Assembly: GCA_017460265.1 (NCBI GenBank)
Contig: JAFUBJ010000185.1
Location: 1 to 9,248, forward strand
Reading direction: 5' to 3'
DNA: 9,248 nucleotides
Origin: Atopobiaceae bacterium
Lineage (GTDB): Bacteria; Actinomycetota; Coriobacteriia; Coriobacteriales; Atopobiaceae
Shown: positions 1 to 6,736 of the stretch, piece by piece
Layout: each line of letters opens with the position of its first letter
Position numbering within the stretch: position 1 is the first letter of the stretch
The notes under the pieces: model-generated
The model's input: only the letters and a program-made list of their open reading frames with translations
Database searches by the model: none
What the model was told of the DNA's origin: nothing
Made by a program: the position numbers and the translations under genes

Positions 1-468
1 CACGAGTCCGGCCTCATCGGCGAGGACCCCAAGGGCATCCCCAACAACCTCGTCCCCTACGTGGCACAGGTAGCGGTCGGCCGACGAGATGCCGTGCACG
101 TCTTTGGCAACGACTACGACACGCCCGACGGCACCGGAGTCCGCGACTACATCCACGTTATGGACCTGGCACGCGGCCATGTGGCGGCGCTCGGGTGGAT
201 GGGCGGCAGGACCGGCTGCGAGGTCTTCAACCTGGGCACCGGGCGCGGCACCAGCGTGCTGGAGATCGTCAAGGCCTTCTCGAAGGCCTGCGGACGCGAG
301 CTGCCCTACGTCATCGAGCCGCGCCGTGCCGGCGACGTTGCCGCCAACTGGGCCGACTGCGCCAAGGCCCGCGAGGTGCTCGGCTGGGAGGCACAGTACG
401 ACATCACCGACATGTGCCGCGACAGCTGGAGGTGGCAAAGCCACAACCCACTCGGCTACGGCGGCTGA
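1..468 (+). CDS. galE: UDP-glucose 4-epimerase, C-terminal part (5' end outside window)
   Basis: The reading frame is open from base 1 and ends at TGA 466-468, giving about 155 C-terminal residues. GalE interconverts UDP-glucose and UDP-galactose with bound NAD in the cytoplasm (Leloir pathway and supply of surface sugars). The visible part contains the family's hallmark substrate-side segments: a GEDPKGIPNNLVPYVAQVA stretch, then FGNDYDTPDGTGVRDYIHV, DLARGHVAAL, and FNLGTGRGTSVLE. Near the end come RRAGDVAANWAD and a LGW turn, typical of the last third of extended SDR epimerases. The N-terminal Rossmann GxxGxxG and the catalytic Tyr-x3-Lys lie upstream of the window and cannot be checked. 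The match to GalE is close throughout with no frame break. It ends 92 bp before the next start and is followed by hairpin sequences, so it is probably the end of its own transcript. Confidence 0.93.
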   Translation, partial: HESGLIGEDPKGIPNNLVPYVAQVAVGRRDAVHVFGNDYDTPDGTGVRDYIHVMDLARGHVAALGWMGGRTGCEVFNLGTGRGTSVLEIVKAFSKACGRELPYVIEPRRAGDVAANWADCAKAREVLGWEAQYDITDMCRDSWRWQSHNPLGYGG

Positions 469-472
469 CAAG

Positions 473-489
473 CTCCACCGTCCGTGGAG
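473..489 (+). terminator. Short hairpin after galE, possible weak terminator
   Basis: CTCCAC at 473-478 pairs perfectly with GTGGAG at 484-489 across a 5-base loop, starting 4 bases after the galE stop. No T tract follows (the next bases are TGACATCT), so it is not a classical intrinsic terminator. It could protect the mRNA 3' end. Confidence 0.3.
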
Positions 490-494
490 TGACA

Positions 495-530
495 TCTGCA
501 TACGTGCCACGCGGCAACGTACAATGCAGA
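495..530 (+). promoter_or_regulatory. Promoter-like TACAAT box within an inverted repeat
   Basis: TACAAT at 520-525 is a good -10 hexamer. It would start transcription near 532, about 30 bases ahead of the zinc-ribbon gene at 561. No convincing -35 is seen. The box lies in an imperfect inverted repeat: TCTGCAT (495-501) matches ATGCAGA (524-530), ACGT (502-505) matches ACGT (517-520), and GCC (506-508) matches GGC (513-515). The symmetry overlapping the -10 could be an operator or merely a chance hairpin. Confidence 0.4.
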
Positions 531-560
531 TAACCATCACCTATGCCGAGAGGAGCCATC

Positions 561-1490
561 ATGGCATTGACGTGCGAACTCTGCGGAAGCACCAACTTTG
601 TCAAGGACGGCGGCGTGTTTGTCTGCCAGGGGTGTGGCATGAAGTACACCCTGGAGGAGGCGCAGCGCATGATGGCCGCGCAGCAGGCCCAGGCACAGCA
701 ACAGCAGTCGACGACCGAGGCCGTGCTCAACGCCGTCGCCGCCGTCGCGAATGCCGTCATCAGCGCCAACGCAGCGCAGCAAGGGCAGCCTCCCATCCTC
801 AACTCGGCAAGCGACTTCCATCCCAACGGCTTTGACGTTACAACGATCGGAGCCAAGGAGACCAACAACTACGCCTGCCGTGCCTGGCAGATGATCCTTT
901 CCGACTACAAGAACACCGAGCACCCGACCGACGCGCAGCAAAAGGCGCTCGTCGCCCAGGCGATCGATTGCCTGACGCTGCTTGACGACGCCGCCATGGT
1001 CGAGCCCAACAACCACCTGCTGGCCCTGCTCATCTACGAGAACTGCAAGGAGATCGTCTCGTCGGCAAAGGGCACCTACCATTACGAGAAGGACGAAGAG
1101 GGCAACTGGAAGCGCAAGAGCCTCGACTATTCCGTCAAGGTGGGCATCCCCGGTCAGAAGCAGTCCTTTGACGACAGGGCCAAGGAGCACCGCAAGTTCA
1201 TCGAGCAGCAGTATCTGGATGCCCACCCGGACGAGGTGCTTGAGCGCGAGCGCTACGTTGCCCAGATGGAGGAGATCAACGGCCGCCTGAACGAGCTCAA
1301 GAGCGAGAAGAAGAGCCACGGCTTCTTTGACTTCTCGGGAAAGCGTGAGGTCAAGGACCGCATGAAGCCCGTCGAGGAGGAGCTGCGCGGCGTACGTGGT
1401 AAGATTAGCGAGCTCGACGGTCGCGTCGACAAGTACGTCGAGCAATGCCTGCGTGAGCTCGGACAGAGCCACGTCCGCCTCGACTTCTAG
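561..1490 (+). CDS. TFIIB-type zinc-ribbon, coiled-coil protein of unknown function
   Basis: The start at 561 is preferred over the in-frame ATG at 543 because AGAGGAG (549-555) sits 5 bases before it and the protein then opens directly with the zinc ribbon. The 309-residue product begins with C5-x2-C8 and C22-x2-C25 followed by GMKY, a zinc knuckle pair of the TFIIB/rubredoxin-like type. Residues 38-75 are Ala/Gln-rich and low in complexity. About residues 95-170 are a helical middle region. Residues 205-300 are charged and helical with a likely coiled coil, broken by a HGFFDFSGKREVK loop near 253-265. No signal peptide or membrane segment is seen, so it is probably cytoplasmic. Such proteins are often found in Firmicutes and Coriobacteriia, but the biochemical role is not established. 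The archaeal transcription-factor resemblance covers only the zinc ribbon. It lies 6 bp upstream of trmB, so the two are probably co-transcribed. Confidence 0.85.
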   Translation: MALTCELCGSTNFVKDGGVFVCQGCGMKYTLEEAQRMMAAQQAQAQQQQSTTEAVLNAVAAVANAVISANAAQQGQPPILNSASDFHPNGFDVTTIGAKETNNYACRAWQMILSDYKNTEHPTDAQQKALVAQAIDCLTLLDDAAMVEPNNHLLALLIYENCKEIVSSAKGTYHYEKDEEGNWKRKSLDYSVKVGIPGQKQSFDDRAKEHRKFIEQQYLDAHPDEVLERERYVAQMEEINGRLNELKSEKKSHGFFDFSGKREVKDRMKPVEEELRGVRGKISELDGRVDKYVEQCLRELGQSHVRLDF

Positions 1491-1496
1491 GAGCCT

Positions 1497-2321
1497 ATGC
1501 ACGGAATGCATGCGCGTCTCCCCAAGAACTTCGTCCTTGAGGAGCGCTTAGAGACATACGCAGATGCCATCGAGCTGCGCCCGGCAAATCTTGCCGGGCG
1601 CTGGGCTGAGGCGTGCTTGTCCCTCGGCAGTGACGTACCTTACCGCGAGGTGCGCCTCGACCTGGGCTGCGGCAAGGGCCACTTCTCCGCCGCCTCAGCC
1701 AAACGCGAGCCTGACGTGCTGTTCATTGGCATCGACGCAGAGCCGATCTGCATAGCCTACGCCGCACAGAAGGCTACCGAGGAGGGCCTGCGCAACATGG
1801 TGCTCGTTCCCGGCACGGGCGAGCAGGTCGTGGACATGTTTGGGGCGGGCGAGGTGTCGCGCATCCACCTGAACTTCCCGACCCCCTACCCCCGCAAGAA
1901 GGAGGCGCACAAGCGGCTCGTCATCCTCGAGCGGCTCCTTGAGTACCGACGCATCCTGGCACCGGCGGGCGAGGTCGCACTCAGGACCGACAGCCAGCCG
2001 CTGCGTGACTTTGCGCTCACCCAGTTTGAGCTGGCCGGATATGACGTGACGTGGCAGAGCGACGACGCCCGCGGCGAGCATCCGGATGACCCCACGAGCG
2101 AATACGAGGAGCGACTCTCGGCGCAGGGGGCCTGTGTCTATGCCATCACCGCGCGACCCGGCAAGGATCCGGGGTATGTCGAGCAGACCGCCCCTTTGAG
2201 CCTGGTCGACTACCTGCCCCAAGACCTGCAGAACCTTGACTATGTCCCCCACGGGATGCAGGGAACGGTCATCAACCTGCGCAATCGCAGGATTCACGAG
2301 GCCATGCGCGCACGTAACTAG
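1497..2321 (+). CDS. trmB: TrmB-like tRNA (guanine-N7)-methyltransferase, divergent, with C-terminal extension
   Basis: This is a class I SAM-dependent methyltransferase of the TrmB family, which makes m7G46 in the tRNA variable loop. Visible motifs are the SAM-binding LDLGCGKGHF (residues 54-63), the acidic strand end FIGID (77-81), HLNFPTPYPRKKEAHKR (124-140), equivalent to the TrmB NFPDPWPKKRHHKRR signature, a LRTD strand (162-165) and DPTSEYEERLSAQG (198-211), equivalent to the family's T-x-(F/Y)-E motif near the C terminus. Oddities: the family's Asp and Trp in PDPWP are Thr and Tyr here. The protein is 274 residues against roughly 210-240 usual, with about 55 extra residues after the methyltransferase fold. 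The ribosome-binding AGGAG (1489-1493) overlaps the upstream stop codon and is only 3 bases from ATG 1497 but 12 from ATG 1506, so the exact start is uncertain. The 6-bp gap implies an operon with the zinc-ribbon gene. Confidence 0.8.
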   Translation: MHGMHARLPKNFVLEERLETYADAIELRPANLAGRWAEACLSLGSDVPYREVRLDLGCGKGHFSAASAKREPDVLFIGIDAEPICIAYAAQKATEEGLRNMVLVPGTGEQVVDMFGAGEVSRIHLNFPTPYPRKKEAHKRLVILERLLEYRRILAPAGEVALRTDSQPLRDFALTQFELAGYDVTWQSDDARGEHPDDPTSEYEERLSAQGACVYAITARPGKDPGYVEQTAPLSLVDYLPQDLQNLDYVPHGMQGTVINLRNRRIHEAMRARN

Positions 2322-2338
2322 GTGAAGGTCGGTAGTAG

Positions 2339-2422
2339 CGGTTTCTGGCGAGCAAATCCTCTCCTCTTGTGGTCTTTTTTCCCTCTGGGGATGCAGTAGG
2401 ACCGGTTTCTGGAGAGCAAATC
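2339..2422. repeat. Two-copy 20-bp intergenic direct repeat
   Basis: CGGTTTCTGGCGAGCAAATC at 2339-2358 recurs at 2403-2422 with a single change (C to A at the eleventh base), 64 bp apart start to start. Both copies are followed by a pyrimidine-rich CTCTCC or TTCCCC run. They lie between the trmB-like gene and the promoter of the Pro-Glu repeat protein, outside any coding region. They may be paired binding sites or members of a dispersed repeat family. The sequence alone does not decide. Confidence 0.65.
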
Positions 2423-2465
2423 TTCCCCATAACCCAGCTGGAAAACTTCGAAACACGCAGTCGGC

Positions 2466-2471
2466 TACAAT
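2466..2471 (+). promoter_or_regulatory. -10 box of the Pro-Glu repeat protein gene
   Basis: TACAAT, the same hexamer as the one upstream of the zinc-ribbon gene, would start transcription near 2478 and give a roughly 33-base leader before ATG 2511. No good -35 lies at the expected spacing (AACTTC at 2443-2448 is weak). The perfect palindrome CCAGCTGG at 2434-2441 is just upstream and could be an activator or repressor site. Confidence 0.4.
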
Positions 2472-2510
2472 GGCATACGCACCCCACGCGCACACGACGG
2501 AAGGCTCATC

Positions 2511-3575
2511 ATGCCCAAGATCACGCCCGGCAACCATCTGTACTTCTATCAGCTCTTTTCACAGGAGCTGGGCACCGGCAAGCAGACCACGCTGCAGCGC
2601 GTGGAAGAGGTGCTTGCCGAGGCAGACGTGCTGCTTGAGGACGTGGAGTGCGAAAGCGTGGAGCAGCTGCTCGGCGAGCTGGACTTCGTGAAGCTCACCG
2701 TCTTCAAGAAGGGACGCGTGTTTGCCACCGTCCTGCCCCGAGAAGACCTCGATGAGCTGTTGGAGAAGGCAGCACAGCCCACCGTTGACAAGGCTGCGGC
2801 AGCGGCGGGCAAGTCCTGGAAGCGTTCGCGCAGGTCAAAGGATGTGCGTCCTGCAAAGCCGCGCCACAAGGCCAAGCCCAAGGCTCCGGTCGTAGAGCCA
2901 GAAGCGGAGGAGGAAGCTGAGGTGGCGGAGGAGACTGCTCCGGAGGCTATCGAGGAGACGACGGTCTCGGCTGAGGAGGTCGTTGAGGTGGCCGAGCCAG
3001 AAGTCCAAGAGGAGCCGAAGGTCGTAGCGGAACAGGAGCTGGAGGCCGAACCGGAACCTGAGCCGGAAGCGGAAGCTGAACCCGAGCTGGAGGCCGAACC
3101 GGAACCTGAGCCGGAAGCGGAAGCTGAACCCGAGCCGGAACCCGAACCGGAGCCGGAGCCGGAAGCTGAACCCGAGCCGGAACCCGAACCCGAGCCGGAG
3201 CCAGAAGTAGAAATTGAGCCGGAGCCCGAGCCCGAACCCGAGGACCGCAACCCCAAGCGCATCCACGTCACAAAGAAGCTGGCGCGCATCCATCGCCCCG
3301 AGCGCTTCTCAGAAGACGTCTTCTGCCCTAGCGAGATGCTGCTTGAGCTCTACCAGCTGCTTCCCGACAGCATTGGCATCATGGAGGCACTTGACGAGGG
3401 CTGGGAATACGCGCAGCAGGCGGACACCATCGAGGGAACCCACAGCGAGCTGAGCTTCCCGCTTTCTCGCACCAACAAGCCAGGATTTCCCATCGAGGTC
3501 ACCATCAAGCGCACGGCTCGCATCCCGTCTGGCAAGGCCTGGCAGCTCGTAAGCGTCATCCGCGAAGAAGAGTAA
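2511..3575 (+). CDS. Acidic Pro-Glu-repeat protein with conserved-looking ends, function unknown
   Basis: ATG 2511 is preceded by GGAAGG (2499-2504) at a 6-base spacing. The 354-residue product has three parts. Residues 1-90 look folded, with alternating helix and strand. Residues 91-128 are Ala- then Lys/Arg-rich and strongly basic. Residues 129-244 are an extended acidic linker of PE, EAE and VE units. Residues 245-354 are a second folded segment, with a basic beginning ([20 protein letters not shown]), a central helical part ([20 protein letters not shown]) and a beta-rich end. There is no signal peptide, sortase motif or membrane helix, so it is predicted cytoplasmic. The juxtaposed basic and acidic tracts suggest a rigid or extended spacer, possibly with intramolecular electrostatic contacts, between two interaction domains. 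I do not recognise either end domain and assign no function. The DNA for the linker contains an exact 48-bp tandem duplication. Confidence 0.85.
   Translation: MPKITPGNHLYFYQLFSQELGTGKQTTLQRVEEVLAEADVLLEDVECESVEQLLGELDFVKLTVFKKGRVFATVLPREDLDELLEKAAQPTVDKAAAAAGKSWKRSRRSKDVRPAKPRHKAKPKAPVVEPEAEEEAEVAEETAPEAIEETTVSAEEVVEVAEPEVQEEPKVVAEQELEAEPEPEPEAEAEPELEAEPEPEPEAEAEPEPEPEPEPEPEAEPEPEPEPEPEPEVEIEPEPEPEPEDRNPKRIHVTKKLARIHRPERFSEDVFCPSEMLLELYQLLPDSIGIMEALDEGWEYAQQADTIEGTHSELSFPLSRTNKPGFPIEVTIKRTARIPSGKAWQLVSVIREEE
3036..3131 (+). repeat. Perfect 48-bp tandem duplication within the Pro-Glu linker
   Basis: Bases 3036-3083 are repeated exactly at 3084-3131 and encode the 16-residue unit [16 protein letters not shown] twice in frame. 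Further degenerate GAGCCGGAACCC units continue to about 3240. Nucleotide identity, including third positions, indicates a recent slippage or unequal-crossover event that would change linker length without breaking the frame. Confidence 0.92.
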
Positions 3576-3580
3576 ACATG

Positions 3581-3657
3581 CAAGTACCCTTTTGAAGGGG
3601 TATTTCCTACGTTTTCCCAGTTGGCAAAACGGGATACCCCCCCTAAAAGGGTACTTG
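3581..3657. terminator. 77-bp nested inverted repeat between convergent genes (bidirectional terminator or palindromic repeat element)
   Basis: CAAGTACCCTTTT (3581-3593) is the exact reverse complement of AAAAGGGTACTTG (3645-3657). Inside, GGGGTAT (3597-3603) pairs with ATACCCC (3634-3640), and at the centre GTTTT-C-CCA pairs with TGG-C-AAAAC (3611-3630) with one mismatch. The whole can fold into one long three-tier hairpin on either strand. It begins 6 bp after one stop codon and ends 4 bp before the stop of the opposing gene, which fits a bidirectional transcription end. It lacks a downstream T tract in either direction and is longer than usual terminators, so a mobile or interspersed palindrome is an equal possibility. 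Confidence 0.6.
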
Positions 3658-3660
3658 TGA

Positions 3661-5082
3661 CTACTCCTCGCCGGTCCAGCAGTAGGTGCAGATCTTCTTG
3701 CGGTCGATGCCGATGGCGTCGAGCATGCCGTCGAGGCTCTGGAAGCTCAAGGAATCGAAGCCCATCTCCTCGCAGATAGACCGCAGCAGGCACTTGCCGC
3801 GCTCGGTGCGCCCATCCGCGTATTCCGCGATGTGCTTCTCACCCTCGTCGCCCTCCAGCTCGCGAATCTTGCGACGCGCGATGAGCTCGTAGTCGCTGTT
3901 GGAACGTGAGAAGGACAGGTACTTGCAGCCGTACATGATGGGCGGGCAGGCACTGCGCATATGCACCTCGGCCGCCCCGGCCCCATACAGGAACTCGACC
4001 GTCTCGCGCAGCTGCGTGCCACGGACGATGGAGTCGTCCACGAAGAGCAGCTTCTTGTCCTTGATGAGCTCGGGCACGGGGACCTGCTTCATCTTGGCAA
4101 CGCGGTTGCGCACCTCCTGGTTGGCAGGCATGAAGCTGCGCGGCCAGGTGGGCGTGTACTTGACGAAGGGGCGCGCGAAGGGCTTGCCGCTCTCGTTGGC
4201 ATAGCCTATGCCATGCGGAAGGCCGCTGTCGGGCACGCCCGCGACGTAGTCCACATCGGGCATAATCCCCATCTCACGCTCATCGGCCGCCATACGCGCG
4301 CCGTTGCGATAGCGCATGACCTCAACGTTCATGCCCTCATAGTTGGAGTTGGGGTAACCGTAGTACACCCACAGGAAGGCGCAGATGCGCATCTCGTCGC
4401 GGGCGGGCACCAACGACTCGTAGCCGTCCGCCGTAATGCGCACGACCTCGCCGGAGCCCAGCTCATGCTCGTCCACATAGCCCAGCTTGCCGTACGAGAA
4501 GCTCTCGAAGGCCACGCAGTAGCCGTCGTCGTCCTTGCCGATGAGCACCGGCAGGCGGCCCATCTTGTCACGCGCCGCCACCAGGCTGCCGTCTTCGCAC
4601 ATGACCAGCAGCGTGAGCGATCCCTCTATGGTCTCCTGCGCATACTTGATGCCCTCGACAAGGGAGTCCTGCGTGTTGATGAGCGCGGCCACCAGCTCGG
4701 TCTGGTTCACGCCTCCGTCGCTCATGGCCATGAACTGATGACCGATGTGCGTGAAGGACTCGATGACCTGCTCCTCGTTCTCGATGCGACCCACCGTGGA
4801 GAGGGCGAACACGCCCAGGTGGCTGCGCACAAGCAGAGGCTGGGGATCCATGTCGGAGATGCAGCCGATACCCGAGGTGCCCTTGAAGGCCGAAAGGTCC
4901 TTTTCGAACTTGGTCCGGAAGGGGGTGTTCTCGATGGAGTGAATCTCGCGCTGGAAGCCATCCTGCGCGTCGTGCATGATCATGCCCGCACGCCTGGTGC
5001 CCAGATGAGAGTGGTAGTCAACACCAAAGAACACGTCGAGCACTACATCACGATGGGAAACCGCACCAAAGAACGCGCCCAT
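3661..5082 (-). CDS. Amidophosphoribosyltransferase (PurF)-like protein lacking the N-terminal catalytic Cys
   Basis: This is a 473-residue protein of the PurF fold: an N-terminal Ntn-hydrolase glutaminase-like domain (about 1-235) and a C-terminal phosphoribosyltransferase domain (about 255-430). The start at 5082 is chosen because GGAGGT lies 4 bases upstream and the product then begins MGAFFGAVSHRD, aligned with the usual MCGIFGIVGH of PurF; the frame is open further upstream but with no ribosome site. The PRPP-binding signature LLFVDDSIVRGTQ (345-357), the VPDSGLPHGIGYANESGKP segment (283-301) and RSFMPANQEVR (315-325) are intact. The nucleophilic Cys that should follow Met is Gly, so glutamine hydrolysis by the standard mechanism is not expected. 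It may use free ammonia, serve a regulatory role, or act on another substrate. Other Cys-less PurF homologues occur in anaerobes, commonly annotated simply as PurF. The C terminus ends in CTYCW. A separate canonical PurF elsewhere in the genome would be informative. Confidence 0.85.
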   Translation of the reverse strand: MGAFFGAVSHRDVVLDVFFGVDYHSHLGTRRAGMIMHDAQDGFQREIHSIENTPFRTKFEKDLSAFKGTSGIGCISDMDPQPLLVRSHLGVFALSTVGRIENEEQVIESFTHIGHQFMAMSDGGVNQTELVAALINTQDSLVEGIKYAQETIEGSLTLLVMCEDGSLVAARDKMGRLPVLIGKDDDGYCVAFESFSYGKLGYVDEHELGSGEVVRITADGYESLVPARDEMRICAFLWVYYGYPNSNYEGMNVEVMRYRNGARMAADEREMGIMPDVDYVAGVPDSGLPHGIGYANESGKPFARPFVKYTPTWPRSFMPANQEVRNRVAKMKQVPVPELIKDKKLLFVDDSIVRGTQLRETVEFLYGAGAAEVHMRSACPPIMYGCKYLSFSRSNSDYELIARRKIRELEGDEGEKHIAEYADGRTERGKCLLRSICEEMGFDSLSFQSLDGMLDAIGIDRKKICTYCWTGEE

Positions 5083-5177
5083 GCGCACCTCCGACTTGAT
5101 CGAGTCCTTAAAGCAATAGTGTACGGCATAAAAACGTCGGCGAGCGGTAGTGTTGCGACACAGAAACATATGCTTTT

Positions 5178-5213
5178 CATGCGTCACCCCGAACCGTTTA
5201 TTGCTCACGCATG
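5178..5213. promoter_or_regulatory. 7-bp inverted repeat upstream of the PurF-like gene
   Basis: CATGCGT at 5178-5184 matches ACGCATG at 5207-5213 across 22 bases. It lies in the 163-bp gap between the hipA stop and the PurF-like start, on the minus strand downstream of hipA. It could be an operator or part of a transcript end. No strong promoter hexamers are visible in this gap, so the PurF-like gene's promoter is unassigned. Confidence 0.25.
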
Positions 5214-5245
5214 CTAGCAACTCGCGGATTCACAACGCCCCTCAA

Positions 5246-6508
5246 TCATGCGAGGACTGCCAGACGAGATTCCATATCGCCCACGAGATCTTCCGCAGTA
5301 TATGGCAACGTTTCCACGACGTCGGATAGGCGCTCCCCCGCATCCAGCACCGCAGGCACCACCCTCTCGCGCAGCTCACGGCAAATGCGGCGCAAGCGGC
5401 GTGAACCTATTCGCAGGTCATGCGCAAGCAAGTCGAAATCTTGCGTCTCAACCGCATCGATATTCCTTGTAGACCCCAATCGCATCCCCATCTCTCGTGA
5501 GAACCGCTCGAAATAGGTCGTGCACACAATGTCATAGGCAGGTGCAAGCCTGAGCGTCCTGCCCTCATAGACGACCGAGAGGTTCTTCAAGTGGTTGTCG
5601 CAGTTACCGACAAGAAAGTTAAACACCGCGACGCGAGCGAGCTGCTCAATATCCTTGAGTACCGAGGATGATCTGTCATACAGGAGCTCGGCAAGAGCAT
5701 GGTAGCTACCACCCTCGAGCTCAAGGTACTTTGCACCCGAAGTCACGCCAAACGCCTGGGCAAGATCTTCCTGATGCAAACGCTCAACAACGAGGCCCTG
5801 TTCCCCCACAGACGCTTTGCGATCGTAGCGCATGCTCACAATGACAGGCTTGCCCAGCATGAGCGCATCTGTGTGAGCCACCCTGATGTCGCACCATTCG
5901 GCAGCGGTCATGCAGAGAAGCTCCAGCTCATCGATGCGTGAGATGCTGCTGGTCTTGAGTATATGTGTCGAGGCGGCGCCACCAACAGGTCTGAGCCATC
6001 CGTCGCTCAGAGCGGCATCTGGCATGTGGGCCAATCCCACCTTGCCCTGCGTGCCCGCAAGCGAAAGTCGTGTGGCAACATTGGATGCCGTAAGCGCATC
6101 GAGACCGCTGAGCACCTCGTAAAGCGCAGACCTATCGAGGGGAGCGTAAGAGCCGGCATTCCACGCAAGGCCCTCGGACACCCGCCGAATGACCACATCG
6201 CCAATGCAGTCGAGACCGCTACACCCTAACAGCGTGAGGTAATCTTCTTCTCGCGCCTCAAGGCTCGTCGCAAGCGCCGTGCGCATAGGCCCTTCGGGTA
6301 GCAAGCCGTCGAAGTATGGCTTTAGCTCACGCTCGGAAAACCCCCTCTTGGCAAGCGGTAGAGAACGGGAGAGTGGCATCGCATCAGCAGACTCAAGGTA
6401 CTCGTCTCTGTAGAAAAAAAGGGGCTCCGACGAGTTTTTCCGCACGATGGTCCCCACTGGTTGCAGACAACCCCGTACGATACGGGAGATGCTGAGATCC
6501 TCCATCAT
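5246..6508 (-). CDS. hipA: HipA-type serine/threonine kinase toxin
   Basis: A 420-residue HipA-family kinase. E. coli HipA phosphorylates glutamyl-tRNA synthetase, halting translation and promoting persistence; the target here is inferred only. The N-terminal HipA-specific subdomain is about residues 10-110. The core contains RLSLAGTQGKVGL (147-159), in which Ser149 sits at the place of the E. coli autophosphorylated Ser150 in the SIAGAQEK loop. Further motifs are THILK (181-185), RYDR (227-230), the catalytic loop NFLVGNCDNHLKN (297-309) with Asp304, and the metal-binding PAYDIVCTT (323-331) with Asp326. All key kinase residues appear present and the length is close to E. coli HipA (440), so it is probably active. 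The start ATG overlaps the hipB stop (ATGA, 6505-6508), implying translational coupling with antitoxin made first. The coding sequence seems less GC-biased than its neighbours, consistent with an acquired module. Confidence 0.93.
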   Translation of the reverse strand: MMEDLSISRIVRGCLQPVGTIVRKNSSEPLFFYRDEYLESADAMPLSRSLPLAKRGFSERELKPYFDGLLPEGPMRTALATSLEAREEDYLTLLGCSGLDCIGDVVIRRVSEGLAWNAGSYAPLDRSALYEVLSGLDALTASNVATRLSLAGTQGKVGLAHMPDAALSDGWLRPVGGAASTHILKTSSISRIDELELLCMTAAEWCDIRVAHTDALMLGKPVIVSMRYDRKASVGEQGLVVERLHQEDLAQAFGVTSGAKYLELEGGSYHALAELLYDRSSSVLKDIEQLARVAVFNFLVGNCDNHLKNLSVVYEGRTLRLAPAYDIVCTTYFERFSREMGMRLGSTRNIDAVETQDFDLLAHDLRIGSRRLRRICRELRERVVPAVLDAGERLSDVVETLPYTAEDLVGDMESRLAVLA

Positions 6509-6720
6509 GCACCCCGTCTCTCTGCCACAAGATCAATGCTCAGCAGCTCAACAAGATGGAGAGCCTTGCCAATCTCAGCCGTCTGCTTGCCATGTTCGAT
6601 ATTGATGACGTACGTCACGCCAACACCTGCAGCCTCCGCGAGTTCGGCCTGCGTATATCCCTGACGTTTTCGCTCTTCTCGTAGCATACGGCCTAGATCT
6701 TCCGTCGTCCTAATGCGCAT
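6505..6720 (-). CDS. hipB: HipB-type helix-turn-helix antitoxin and autorepressor
   Basis: A 71-residue XRE/Cro-type DNA-binding protein. GGAGG (reverse complement of 6728-6732) lies 7 bases before the ATG. The helix-turn-helix is LREERKRQGYTQAELAEAAG followed by VGVTYVINIEHGKQTAEIGKALHLVELL, the standard HTH_3 pattern with the turn at about residues 22-34. HipB-family antitoxins bind and neutralise HipA and repress their own operon. The overlap with hipA and the palindromic array immediately upstream support the same arrangement here. It is slightly shorter than E. coli HipB (88 residues) and ends at AERRGA without a long C-terminal tail. Confidence 0.9.
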   Translation of the reverse strand: MRIRTTEDLGRMLREERKRQGYTQAELAEAAGVGVTYVINIEHGKQTAEIGKALHLVELLSIDLVAERRGA

Positions 6721-6736
6721 CGTACATCCTCCAGCC

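Noticed and set aside
537..1511. 324-residue minus-strand open frame opposite the zinc-ribbon gene
   Set aside because: Leu/Val/Asp-rich shadow typical of high-GC DNA. The plus frame has the zinc ribbon and a well-spaced ribosome site.
2339..2422. Possible CRISPR remnant
   Set aside because: Only two copies of a 20-bp unit, a single 44-bp interval and no cas gene nearby.
3036..3240. Possible CRISPR-like or minisatellite array
   Set aside because: The repeats are in-frame coding units without spacers, so they are an intragenic tandem repeat.
2549..3293. Ser/Gly-rich and Phe/Leu/Arg-rich minus-strand frames
   Set aside because: They are the antisense of the Pro-Glu repeat codons and owe their repetitive look to that sequence.
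3961..5217. 418-residue plus-strand open frame
   Set aside because: It is the antisense shadow of the PurF-like gene, which has clear family motifs and a ribosome-binding site. The plus translation is His/Val/Ala-rich with no recognisable fold.
5083..5220. Upstream extension of the PurF-like protein to 519 residues
   Set aside because: The added 46 residues do not resemble PurF, no ribosome site precedes that start, and GGAGGT sits 4 bases before the ATG at 5082.
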